Of a stretch of 44,592 nt of DNA, positions 15,869 through 23,545 are shown piece after piece (position 1 is the first letter of the stretch; every line of letters begins with the position of its first letter). Position numbers and translations under genes: made by a program. The DNA is from Micrococcales bacterium 31B (GTDB lineage: Bacteria > Actinomycetota > Actinomycetes > Actinomycetales > Dermabacteraceae): NCBI GenBank assembly GCA_022803075.1, contig JAFFTF010000001.1, forward strand, positions 54,154 through 98,745, read 5' to 3'. The notes beneath the pieces are model-generated. The model was not told the origin of the DNA, made no database searches, and saw nothing but the letters and a program-made list of their open reading frames with translations.

Positions 15869-16233
15869 TTACCCTCGACCAGACCCACCCGACGCCCCCG
15901 TTTGAGCAGATCAGGGCTCAAATTGCAGCGCAGATTACCAGCGGAGCTCTGGCGGAGGGGCAGCGTCTCCCGTCGATTCGCCAACTCGCGGCAGACCTGC
16001 GCGTCGCGGCCGGCACCGTCGCTCGCGCCTACACCGAACTCGAGTCGGCGGGGCTCATCTCGACCAGTCGGGCTCGCGGCACGCGCGTCAACGCGGTCGC
16101 CCGCGAGCTCACCGAGGTGAGCGCCGAGGCAACCCGGTTCGCGAGGGCCGCTCGCCGTCACGGGGTATCTCTCGACGACGCAGTGGCGACCCTCCGCGCG
16201 GCCTGGGCGGCCGACTCGCCCCTCGCAGGGTAG
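15865..16233 (+). CDS. YtrA-type GntR family transcriptional regulator
   Basis: A 122-residue regulator: a GntR winged helix (about 12-78; FEQIRAQIAAQITSGALAEGQRLPSI in two parts, then LRVAAGTVARAYTELESAGLI) plus a short C-terminal helical tail of about 40 residues. This short tail defines the YtrA subfamily. The gene overlaps the membrane protein gene by four bases. The perfect GTGTA...TACAC palindrome at the operon promoter is the expected autoregulatory site. Members typically respond to cell-envelope stress or antibiotics and are relieved by an unknown ligand; that function is family knowledge, not shown here. Confidence 0.88.
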   Translation: MITLDQTHPTPPFEQIRAQIAAQITSGALAEGQRLPSIRQLAADLRVAAGTVARAYTELESAGLISTSRARGTRVNAVARELTEVSAEATRFARAARRHGVSLDDAVATLRAAWAADSPLAG

Positions 16234-16242
16234 CGTGAAAGC

Positions 16243-16971
16243 ATGTTCACGTTGGAGGAGGCCCTGGCGGCCCTGGAGGAGTGGGGCGGCCCCGAGCCGC
16301 ACTGGTCCGAAGGCGCGGCCGCCACGGCGCCTCACAGCGCATCGCTGCAGGCCGCGCGCTTTTTCTGGTGGCAGACTGCGGCGGGGACCCTCGACGCCGT
16401 GCACTACGTGCAGTCCACCCGCGACCCGGTCATGGCCGACGCAGCCTTCGCCGGCGCCAACGCCCTGCTACACCGCGGCGGCCTCGAACGCCGCCCGTCG
16501 TTGCCCCCCAGCGACGAGCGCCCGCGCTTCGAGAACCAGGTGCGCGAACAGGGGTGGTTTCAATGGGAGCGCGGGGGAGCCTGGCATTACGGCCCGCTCG
16601 GCCCGGGCCTCCCGGCGGTGGGGTCGGACGCTCAGGTGGCCTGGTTGGCATACGGCTCCCACCTGCGCGAAACATGCCGCAACTATGTGGCGTTCGAGCC
16701 GTTCGGCCGCATCGTGGCGATACCCGAGATCGAGCGCGAGCCCCGCCGCCGCGAGGTGGTCGTCAACGTGCTGCGTGATGTGCTGGCCAAGCGCCCCACC
16801 CGCGCCGACCAGGGCGAGGCCCCCGCGGCACGCGAGACGAGCCTGCGCGACGCGCTGCGCGCCGAGGCCGATACCTTTCACGCCATTGCCGAACTCGAAC
16901 ACGACGACGGCGAGGTGTCGCTCGCTCGACACCTCGCCGACCAGGCCCTCGAGGCGTACAAGCGTCTCTAA
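16243..16971 (+). CDS. Hypothetical protein, soluble
   Basis: A 242-residue acidic, Trp- and Ala-rich protein with no signal peptide or membrane segment. Visible patterns include QAARFFWWQTAAGTLDAVHYV near the N-terminus, REQGWFQWERGGAWHYGPLGPG in the middle and a helical C-terminus with heptad-like Ala/Leu spacing. I do not recognise a family. It starts nine bases after the YtrA stop, with a weak GAAAG site, and may be the third gene of that operon. Its end is 12 bases from the convergent multicopper oxidase gene. Codon use is like that of its neighbours. Confidence 0.65.
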   Translation: MFTLEEALAALEEWGGPEPHWSEGAAATAPHSASLQAARFFWWQTAAGTLDAVHYVQSTRDPVMADAAFAGANALLHRGGLERRPSLPPSDERPRFENQVREQGWFQWERGGAWHYGPLGPGLPAVGSDAQVAWLAYGSHLRETCRNYVAFEPFGRIVAIPEIEREPRRREVVVNVLRDVLAKRPTRADQGEAPAARETSLRDALRAEADTFHAIAELEHDDGEVSLARHLADQALEAYKRL

Positions 16972-16983
16972 CCGGCGGGGCGA

Positions 16984-18618
16984 CTACGCCTTGACGCTCA
17001 GCGTGATCATCATGCCGGCCTCACCGTGATACACGTTGTGGCAGTGCACCATCCATTCGCCCACCTCGGGGTCGAGATCGATCTGACGCGACTCCATTGG
17101 CTTCAGCAGCAGAGTGTCTTTGCGCAGGCCCGAATCCACCAGCTCGAAGGCCGGGCCGTGCAGGTGCAGGGGATGCACCATGGTCGTCGTGTTCTTCACG
17201 TTCAGGCGCAGCCGCTCCCCGGCGGTCGCCACGAGCGGCGCATTCTCGCCGAACGGCTTGCCGTTCATGCTCCACGCGTAGGGCATCATCTGTCCGTCGA
17301 GGGTGAGGTCCAACGTCGCGGCCGGCGCCTTGGTGGGCAGCCGCGTGCCGGCCGCGGGTTTCAGGGCGGCGCCTTCCAGCACGGGGCCGGCCAACTCGGC
17401 CACGGGGGCGTCCGGGCTCGGGGCCGACCCGGTACCCGTGCGGACGATCGCAAAGGCCCGCCCCGGTTTGCCCACCACCTGCGCAACGAGGGGAAACACC
17501 CCCGAGCCGAGCGTCACCGTGGCGTCGAATCGCTCGCCCATGCCGATGTAGAACGCGCCCGCCTCGGTGGGCTCGACCGCGTGGCCATCGGAGTGCGTGA
17601 CCGTGAGGCGGTGACCGCCGAGGGCGAGGGCGAAGATCGTGTCGGCGCCCGCATTTATGACGCGCAGGCGCACCCGTTGGCCTGGTTTGGCCTCGAAGGT
17701 CGTGGGCGCGGTGGGGGTCTTGCCGTTAATCAGGTAGTGCGGGTACTGCACGTCGCCCGCGTCGCCATAGGGGTTGGCGATGGTCGAAACGCTGGGTGCC
17801 GGGGTGGTGGTCGCACTGCCGTGGCCCATGCTGCCGTGGTCCATGCCGCTGTGGTCCATGCCCGCCATGCCGCTGCCGTCCAGCAGCCCCGCGAGCACGG
17901 CGTCGGGGTCGGTGCCCGTGCCATCAATCCAGTCGTCGAGCACCACCACCCACTCCGCGTCGTACGCGCCGGGCTCGTCGGGGTCTTCGATGATCAGCGG
18001 GGCATACAGACCCCGGTCGAGCTGCGTGCCCACGTGTGGATGAAAGAAGTAGGTGCCCGGGTCGGGCGCCGTGAACTCGTATACGTACTTGTGGCCAGCC
18101 CCGATGGCGTCCTGCGTGAGACCGGGAACCCCGTCGGCCGCGTTGCGGAGCCGCACCCCATGCCAGTGCACTGAGGTGTCGGCGCTCAGTTGGTTATCCA
18201 CGTTCACGCGCAGAAAATCACCCGCCGTGGCCCGCAGCGTCACACCCGGCACCTCGCCGCCGTACGCCCAGGTCTGCACCTCCGCGCCGCCGAGATCCCA
18301 CACGCCCGCCTTCGGGGTGAGGGACGCCTCGACCACCCGCTGGCCGGGAGACGGCGAGATGGCGGGGGCCGGGCCGAGCGACGCGCTGGGAGCGCCCGAT
18401 CCGGGCATCGTGGAATGGTCCATCGTGGAATGGTCCATGCTCGCCATGTCACCCGCGCCGGAGGCGGATCCGCCCGCCTCGGCGCCGTGGCCCGAGTGCG
18501 AACCCGAGCACCCCGCGAGCGCCGTCGCGCCCACCACGGTGAGACCGCCCAGCAGGGCTCGACGCGATACCACGAGGCCCGAACGACGGGTCGAAAATTG
18601 TGAAAAACTCATGGTCAT
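16984..18618 (-). CDS. Multicopper oxidase lipoprotein (CueO/CopA-like)
   Basis: A 544-residue exported oxidase. The N-terminus has an Arg-Arg pair (SRRALLGG) and a lipobox ending ALAGC (C37), so a Tat-exported lipoprotein is likely. Copper ligands: HWHG (151-154), FFHPHVG (191-197), HPLHLHG, and HCHNVYHGEAGM (525-536), giving a complete type 1/2/3 set with an axial Met. Two Met/His/Asp-rich stretches are unusual and look copper-binding: MASMDHSTMDHSTMPG near 58-72 and MAGMDHSGMDHGSMGHG near 255-271. Such enzymes oxidise Cu(I) and confer copper tolerance. Divergence from the two-component system at 18745 suggests that system controls it. An alternative start two codons downstream is equally possible. 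Confidence 0.93.
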   Translation of the reverse strand: MTMSFSQFSTRRSGLVVSRRALLGGLTVVGATALAGCSGSHSGHGAEAGGSASGAGDMASMDHSTMDHSTMPGSGAPSASLGPAPAISPSPGQRVVEASLTPKAGVWDLGGAEVQTWAYGGEVPGVTLRATAGDFLRVNVDNQLSADTSVHWHGVRLRNAADGVPGLTQDAIGAGHKYVYEFTAPDPGTYFFHPHVGTQLDRGLYAPLIIEDPDEPGAYDAEWVVVLDDWIDGTGTDPDAVLAGLLDGSGMAGMDHSGMDHGSMGHGSATTTPAPSVSTIANPYGDAGDVQYPHYLINGKTPTAPTTFEAKPGQRVRLRVINAGADTIFALALGGHRLTVTHSDGHAVEPTEAGAFYIGMGERFDATVTLGSGVFPLVAQVVGKPGRAFAIVRTGTGSAPSPDAPVAELAGPVLEGAALKPAAGTRLPTKAPAATLDLTLDGQMMPYAWSMNGKPFGENAPLVATAGERLRLNVKNTTTMVHPLHLHGPAFELVDSGLRKDTLLLKPMESRQIDLDPEVGEWMVHCHNVYHGEAGMMITLSVKA

Positions 18619-18663
18619 GAGCCTAGTTGCGGTACCTTGCGAGGCTCCATCGAGAGTCTGAAG

Positions 18664-18706
18664 GTTTCGTTAAGAAACTGGGCCGTCGCCTCGTCACTCG
18701 CGACGG
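18664..18706. promoter_or_regulatory. Candidate response-regulator site and inverted repeat in the oxidase/TCS gap
   Basis: GTTTC-GTTAA-GAAAC (18664-18678) is a short palindrome whose centre contains GTTAAG, reminiscent of OmpR-type half sites. A second inverted repeat, CCGTCGC / GCGACGG (18683-18706), follows. Both lie between the divergent oxidase and response-regulator genes. No experimental motif for this regulator is known to me. Confidence 0.4.
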
Positions 18707-18744
18707 GGAGCGCGCGGCGCCGCCGTGTGGGGCAAGATGGCCGC

Positions 18745-19434
18745 ATGGAGTCAGCCGCCCGCATTCTCATTGTCGACGACGAGCGCGACCTCGCCGCCCT
18801 GCTACGCACCTATCTCGAGCGGGCGGGCTACCAGGTCACCACCCTGCACACCGGACCCGAGGCGCGCGGCTACCTGCGCGACACCGCATGCGACGTGGTG
18901 ATTCTCGACCTCGGGCTCCCCGGCCTCGACGGGCTCGAAGTCTGCCGCGACCTGCGCACCCACAGTGACTGCTACGTGCTCATGCTGACCGCACGTACCG
19001 ACGAAATCGACCGTATCGTAGGCCTCTCCGTCGGTGCCGACGACTACATCACCAAACCGTTCAGCCCGCGCGAGGTGGTCGCGCGCGTTCAGGCCGTGCT
19101 GCGGCGGCCCCGCAACCCCGCGCCCGGCCTCGACGCCGTGACCTTTGGTGCCCTTGCGGTCAACCATGCGGCGCGCCGGGTCACGCTCGCGGGTGCCCCC
19201 GTCGACCTCACCCGCACCGAGTTCGACATTCTCGCGACGCTCACCGCGTCGCCTCACCTCGCCTTTTCGCGGCGCCGCCTCATTGACGAGGTGTGGGACA
19301 CCGACTGGGTCGGCGACGAGCACGTCGTTGACGTGCACGTCGCGCGCATCCGTCGCAAGCTCGGCGACGATCCGGCCGCACCCACGTACATCGATACTGT
19401 GCGCGGGGTCGGCTATCGCATGGTGGCGTCATGA
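18745..19434 (+). CDS. OmpR-family response regulator
   Basis: A 229-residue regulator. Receiver domain (1-120) with acidic pocket DDE (11-13), phospho-acceptor D55 (VVILDLGLPG), LTA at 81-83 and K104 in YITKPFSP. A C-terminal OmpR/PhoB winged helix (about 135-227) contains LTRTEFDILATL, VVDVHVARIRRKLG and YIDTVRGVGYRM. The start is the ATG at 18745, with CAAGAT six bases upstream and no real ribosome site, so it may be leaderless. It overlaps the sensor kinase by four bases. Next to a copper-type oxidase, regulation by copper or envelope redox stress is the natural inference. Confidence 0.93.
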   Translation: MESAARILIVDDERDLAALLRTYLERAGYQVTTLHTGPEARGYLRDTACDVVILDLGLPGLDGLEVCRDLRTHSDCYVLMLTARTDEIDRIVGLSVGADDYITKPFSPREVVARVQAVLRRPRNPAPGLDAVTFGALAVNHAARRVTLAGAPVDLTRTEFDILATLTASPHLAFSRRRLIDEVWDTDWVGDEHVVDVHVARIRRKLGDDPAAPTYIDTVRGVGYRMVAS

Positions 19435-20528
19435 GCGCGCCGCGCGCCACGCTACGGACGCGACTGTGGCTGGCTCAGGCCGCCATCGTGGCGGTGGGCA
19501 GCCTCGTAGCGGCCCTCGTCGCGGCCCTCGTCGGGCCGCCCCTCTTTCACGATCACCTGCTGCAGGCGGGCCTCACCCTGGACGCAACTGGCCTCCATCA
19601 CGTTGAACGGGCGTATGCGGACGCCGGAGTGGTCGCGCTCGCAGCGGGCTTCGTGATCGCCCTGGCGGCCGGCTTCGGCGTCAGTTGGTACTTCGCGCGC
19701 CGCCTCACGAGGCCACTCCACGAACTCGATCTGGTGGCCGGCCGACTGGCCCAGGGCGACTACTCGGCCCGCATGGCGTCCACGGCCCTCAGCAGCGAAT
19801 TGCAGCGCGTGACCGACGCTGTCAACGGTATGGCCGAGCGACTGGGGGCCACGGAGGCCACGCGCCGCCGACTGCTCACCGACCTCGCCCACGAGATGCG
19901 CACGCCCCTCGCGACGCTCTCCGCCTATCTCGACGGCCTCGACGAAGGCCTGATCGGGTGGGACGCCCAGTCGGCCCGGGTGCTGCGCGAACATACGGTT
20001 CGGCTCGTGCGACTTTCCGACGACATGGGGGAGGCGTCGCGGGCCGAGGAGGACCGGCTCGACCTCGACCTGCGCCCCGTCGATGCGCGGGCGCTGGCGG
20101 ATGAGGCGTGCGCCGCCATGCGCGCGGCGTATGTGGCGAAAGGTGTGCGGCTCAGCGTCGATGGGGCGAGCGTAACGCTGCGCGCGGACGCGCAGCGCCT
20201 GGGGCAGGTGTTGGGAAACCTATTGAGCAACGCGCTGCGGCACACGCCTGCGGGCGGCAGGGTGAGCGTGCGGGTGCGCGACCTGGGCAGCCGCGCAGAG
20301 ATCGAGGTGCGGGATACGGGCGAGGGCATCGCCGCAGAGCACCTACCGCACGTGTTTGAGCGGTTTTACCGCGGCGACTCGGCGCGTGATCGCGACCATG
20401 GAGGGAGTGGCATCGGTCTCACCATTGCCCGGGGAATTGTACGCTCAAGCGGAGGTGACCTCACGGTGCGTAGCGATGGGCTGGAATGTGGTGCGACTCT
20501 CATTCTTTCGCTGCCCGTTGACTCGTGA
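19431..20528 (+). CDS. Sensor histidine kinase
   Basis: A 365-residue membrane kinase. TM1 is at about 12-36, a short extracytoplasmic loop at 37-66, TM2 at 67-88, HAMP at 89-140. The H-box is LLTDLAHEMRTPL with phospho-His H154, the N-box NLLSNALRHT, and the G-boxes VRDTGEGI and GGSGIGLTIA. The loop is only about 30 residues but has four His (HDH at 40-42 and HH at 56-57), which could bind a metal ion directly. This is an unusual but suggestive sensor given the divergent multicopper oxidase. Overlap with the response regulator by four bases indicates one transcript. Confidence 0.92.
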   Translation: MSAPRATLRTRLWLAQAAIVAVGSLVAALVAALVGPPLFHDHLLQAGLTLDATGLHHVERAYADAGVVALAAGFVIALAAGFGVSWYFARRLTRPLHELDLVAGRLAQGDYSARMASTALSSELQRVTDAVNGMAERLGATEATRRRLLTDLAHEMRTPLATLSAYLDGLDEGLIGWDAQSARVLREHTVRLVRLSDDMGEASRAEEDRLDLDLRPVDARALADEACAAMRAAYVAKGVRLSVDGASVTLRADAQRLGQVLGNLLSNALRHTPAGGRVSVRVRDLGSRAEIEVRDTGEGIAAEHLPHVFERFYRGDSARDRDHGGSGIGLTIARGIVRSSGGDLTVRSDGLECGATLILSLPVDS

Positions 20529-20576
20529 AGGCTCCGCAACAAAACCTGCAGATCGACTGGGGGGATCGATACTGCA

Positions 20577-20621
20577 TTGTTATATGTTTCGAGGTTGTTA
20601 TGAAATTGCGGTCACATAACA
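20577..20621 (+). promoter_or_regulatory. Candidate promoter and operator upstream of the first deacetylase
   Basis: TTGTTA (20577-20582), a 16-base spacer and TATGAA (20599-20604) form a possible promoter. An inverted repeat TGTTATG-N12-CATAACA (20596-20621) overlaps its -10 box, as an operator would. The patch is AT-rich compared with the flanks. Confidence 0.45.
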
Positions 20622-20691
20622 CGACCCTTGCCACGTGACCTTACCTCTGGTTAGCGTTCACGCAACAGACAGAAGTTGCTCAGGGGGAACA

Positions 20692-22005
20692 ATGTTGCGA
20701 CGCATCTCGCGATTTTTTGCGCTCATGTTCATGGTCACCGGAATCGTAGCCGTCATGGCGGTGGCTGCCGCTTGGATCGCGGGAGTGCCGCTGACCGAAC
20801 GAGCGGCAGCCTGGGGCATGCCTCAGGTTCCGGTTCAGGCCCAGGCTAGCGGGGCCTGGAACACGACCACCACGGCGCGCGCGGCTTCAGGTGCGGCACC
20901 CGCCGTGAGCGCGCTCGCGTCCGACAGGGCCGCTGCAGCGTCGGCATCGGCCGCTGCCTCCGCTTCGGCGAGCCAGGCCGCCAAGCCGTCCGCTTCGGCG
21001 AGCCAAACCGTAAAGCCGTCTGCTTCGGCGAGCCAGGCCGGAAGGCCGTCGGCGGGCTCCACGACGAAGTCTGATAACCAGTCGGGCTCCAAGCAGACCG
21101 GCGCGCAGGGTAACCAGGACTCCACCGATGACGACACGCCCTCCTCGCTGCCGATCAGCAGTAACGTGCCCGAGGGTGTGAAGCCTCCCAAGGCACCTAT
21201 CATCCCGATTCCCATCGAAGGCCCGGATCCCACCCCGAGCGACAGCAGCGAGCCGACGACGTCTCCCTCGCCGAGCGACAGCAGCGAGCCGACGACGTCT
21301 CCCTCGCCGAGCGACAGCAGCGAGCCGACCGTACCGGTGCAGCCCGAGGGCTACGTCGTGCCCACCACCGGGCCCGACTGCACGAAGGTCAAGTGCGTGG
21401 CCCTGACCTTTGATGATGGCCCGAACCGGGAGCACACCCCCGTGGTGCTCGACGAGTTGAAGCAGCACGATGCCAAGGCGACGTTCTTCATCCTGGGCCA
21501 AAACATTGCGGGCAACGAGTCGATCGTTAAGCGCGCGGCTGCCGAGGGCCACGAGGTGGGCATCCACACGTGGACCCACCCGCAGCTCAGCACCCTGAAG
21601 GCCGCTGAGGTCGAGGACGAGGTCGTGAAGACCCGCGACGAACTGGTCTCGATCACGGGCACCCACATCAACTGGATGCGCCCGCCCTACGGCGATCTCG
21701 GCGGCGAATCGCAGGCCGTTGTTAAGGACCTGGGTCTGCCGGCCGCGTTCTGGGATGTCGACTCGCTTGACTGGGAAGACCAGGACCCCGAGGTCAGCAA
21801 GCTGCGGATCCTCGACGAGGTGAAGCCCGGTTCGATCGTGCTCATGCACGACGTGCACCCCTACGCGCCTGAGCTGTTGCCGAGCCTGCTCGACGAACTC
21901 GAGGCGCAGGGCTACCACTTCGTGACGGTCTCCGAGTTGCTCGCCGGTAAGGACATCTACGCGGGCGGCGGCTACACGCACAGCGGCGGCTACGCGGGCG
22001 AGTAG
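20692..22005 (+). CDS. Membrane-anchored polysaccharide deacetylase (NodB/CE4), paralogue 1
   Basis: A 437-residue cell-surface enzyme. Residues 8-32 are an uncleaved signal anchor (no lipobox). Residues about 50-225 are a low-complexity stalk with two sets of tandem repeats: ASASQxxKPS three times and PSDSSEPTTSPS two and a half times. The NodB domain (about 232-420) shows all five motifs: TFDDGP (239-244), HTWTHPQ, RPPYGD, DVDSLDW and MHDVHPYAP. CE4 enzymes remove acetyl groups from peptidoglycan or other wall glycans using a divalent metal held by Asp and two His. AGGGGG stands five bases before the ATG. A terminator hairpin follows. A second, lipoprotein-anchored paralogue lies at 23546. 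Confidence 0.93.
   Translation: MLRRISRFFALMFMVTGIVAVMAVAAAWIAGVPLTERAAAWGMPQVPVQAQASGAWNTTTTARAASGAAPAVSALASDRAAAASASAAASASASQAAKPSASASQTVKPSASASQAGRPSAGSTTKSDNQSGSKQTGAQGNQDSTDDDTPSSLPISSNVPEGVKPPKAPIIPIPIEGPDPTPSDSSEPTTSPSPSDSSEPTTSPSPSDSSEPTVPVQPEGYVVPTTGPDCTKVKCVALTFDDGPNREHTPVVLDELKQHDAKATFFILGQNIAGNESIVKRAAAEGHEVGIHTWTHPQLSTLKAAEVEDEVVKTRDELVSITGTHINWMRPPYGDLGGESQAVVKDLGLPAAFWDVDSLDWEDQDPEVSKLRILDEVKPGSIVLMHDVHPYAPELLPSLLDELEAQGYHFVTVSELLAGKDIYAGGGYTHSGGYAGE
20962..21051 (+). repeat. Three 30-bp tandem repeats in the deacetylase stalk
   Basis: Each unit encodes ASASQ(A/T)(A/V/G)(K/R)PS. The units differ at synonymous and a few nonsynonymous sites, so they are not a fresh expansion. 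Confidence 0.85.
21235..21330 (+). repeat. 36-bp tandem repeats (about 2.7 copies) in the deacetylase stalk
   Basis: Two copies of a 36-base unit encoding PSDSSEPTTSPS are identical at the DNA level, followed by a partial third copy. Identity suggests recent expansion or ongoing slippage; copy changes stay in frame. Confidence 0.88.
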
Positions 22006-22017
22006 CACGTAGTACCC

Positions 22018-22054
22018 GAGGGGCGGCACCGGATTACTTCCGGTGCAGCCCCTC
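22018..22054. terminator. Hairpin terminator between deacetylase 1 and the CDF pseudogene
   Basis: Stem GAGGGGC / GCCCCTC with inner GCACCGGA / TTCCGGTGC pairing around TTAC; TCCGTTTC follows on the plus strand. It separates two convergent genes and may serve both. Confidence 0.75.
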
Positions 22055-22070
22055 TCCGTTTCGGTAGAAA

Positions 22071-23014
22071 TTACGCGATCACCCGCTTCGCGATGACAGC
22101 GCGGTCGACGCGTGGCACCGCGTGCCTGAGGGACGCCTCGGCGGCCCGCGCGATTGCCTCGGCCTCCCTGAGCGCCATATCGGGAAGCGCTAAGGTCGCC
22201 TCGGCGAGAACGATGTGACCCGACCAGCGCCGGCGCACGGCGTCCACGCTCACGACCCCGGGCGCGGCGGCGAGGGCGGATTCGGCAGCGGCAGTCAGCT
22301 CGGGCTCGATGCCATCCAGCAGGCGGCGGCCCACCGACCTCAGGGTGCTGACAAGTAGGGCGAGGATCAGGGCCGAGACGCCGAGGCCCACGAGGGGGTC
22401 GAGCAGGGGGATGCCGAGCAGCGCGCCAACGCCGCCCACAACCACCGCGAGTGATGCAAGACCGTCTGTTCTCGCGTGCACCCCGTCGGCGACGAGGGCT
22501 GCCGAGCCGATGCGGCGGCCCACGCGAATGCGATACAGCGCAACAATTTCGTTGCCCGCGAAGCCCACGATGCCCGCCGCAATCACCCACGCGGCGTGGT
22601 CGAGGGGGCGTGGCGAGGCCAGGCGGTCGATCGATTGCCAGGCTGCCGTGACCGCGGAGTGCGCGATGACGACCACGACAAAGAGGCCCGCCAGGTCTTT
22701 CGCCCGAAGAAAACCATAAGTGTAGCGGCGCGTCGGGGGTCGGCGAGCAAGGCGACAGAACCGGAGGCCAGGTAGATCGCGAACTGCAGGATGGTGGTCG
22801 CGAGGAGCACGACGAGGCTGATCTTGAGTGTGGTGATGCCCTCGCGGCTGCCGGTGAGTGCGTCGTCAATAGAGTCGGCGGTGTCGTGCGAGTAGGGGGT
22901 CAAGGCGTGCTTGATGCGGGAGAGGAACGCGCCGTCGTGGCCGTGCGTGTGGCCGTGCGTGTGCTCGTGCTCGTGCATGTGACCGTGCCCGTCGCCGTGC
23001 CCGTGCGTGCTCAC
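22071..23014 (-). pseudogene. Cation diffusion facilitator (CDF) metal exporter, disrupted by internal deletion
   Basis: The N-terminal part (His-rich MSTHGHGDGHGHMHEHEH, then EGITTLKISLVVLLATTI and ASGSVALLADP) and the rest (RRYTYGFLRAKDLAGLF onward, to the C-terminal cytoplasmic domain) are in different frames. In intact relatives the ALLAD segment continues through the HN(x)xD metal-site helix and about 24 residues before RRYTYGF. Here these are missing at about 22731-22741, so roughly 70 bases are deleted and the frame is broken. This removes a transport-site motif and cannot be a simple homopolymer error. Relatives export Zn/Cd/Co. The adjoining ArsR-type sensor is intact. I judge it non-functional. 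Confidence 0.85.
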
Positions 23015-23046
23015 TGCGTTGCCTCGGTCGCAAGATGGTGATGGGG

Positions 23047-23376
23047 CTAGCCCCCGAGCGCGTGTTCGGCCTGGTAAACGGCGTCGTGCACGAGTTGCGC
23101 AGCGTGTTCGTTTTCGAGCCGGTACATGACGCGTTGCGCGTCTTGCCGAGTGGTGACCATGCGCGCCATGCGCATCTTGGCGAGGTGTTGTGAGACACCC
23201 GCGGGAGACTTGCCGACGATCTCGGCCAGCTCATTGACCGAGAGCTCTCCATCGCGGCGCAGGGCCATGACGATGCGCACGCGAGTCGCATCGGCGAGCA
23301 TGGCGAAGACCTCGACAGCGAGTTCGACGAAGGGGCTCGCGGGGTCCAATCCGCACGATTGCTTATCTGCATTCAT
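23047..23376 (-). CDS. ArsR/SmtB family metal-sensing repressor
   Basis: A 109-residue winged-helix repressor. MLADATRVRIVMALRRDGELSVNELAEIV is the N-terminal half of the DNA-binding domain, and KSPAGVSQHLAKMRMARMV the recognition helix. The C-terminal helix NEHAAQLVHDAVYQAEH carries Asp/His/Glu residues in the alpha-5 pattern of CzrA/SmtB-type zinc or cobalt/nickel sensors. An N-terminal Cys (SCGLD) could add a ligand. It precedes the broken CDF exporter by 32 bases on the same strand, the usual sensor-exporter arrangement. The start codon lies inside an AT-rich palindrome, so the transcript may be leaderless and autoregulated. Confidence 0.9.
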   Translation of the reverse strand: MNADKQSCGLDPASPFVELAVEVFAMLADATRVRIVMALRRDGELSVNELAEIVGKSPAGVSQHLAKMRMARMVTTRQDAQRVMYRLENEHAAQLVHDAVYQAEHALGG

Positions 23377-23386
23377 GCGTAGATAA
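23363..23386. promoter_or_regulatory. Candidate ArsR-type operator over the start codon
   Basis: The left arm begins TTATCTGCAT (23363-23372) and the right arm ends in AGATAA (23381-23386), with ATGC inside the right arm; one base breaks perfect symmetry. Length (24 bp) and AT-rich outer arms suit SmtB-type operators. It overlaps the repressor's ATG at 23376. Confidence 0.5.
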
Positions 23387-23545
23387 AAGCAAGCTTCGCT
23401 GTGATCGAAGTCGCTGGGCGGGTGAGGGCGTAATGAGGTAATAGTTGCAGATGGCGAGCCCTTTGCGCGTTTTTACCTATCTTTTGCATTTATCGGACTT
23501 ACAACTTACTCTTGAAGTGCCGGGCTGACGAATAAGTGCAGGCCC

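Noticed and set aside
20887-22869. 660-codon minus-strand open frame over deacetylase 1
   Set aside because: Shadow of the deacetylase and its repeats; it also crosses the strong hairpin at 22018-22054.
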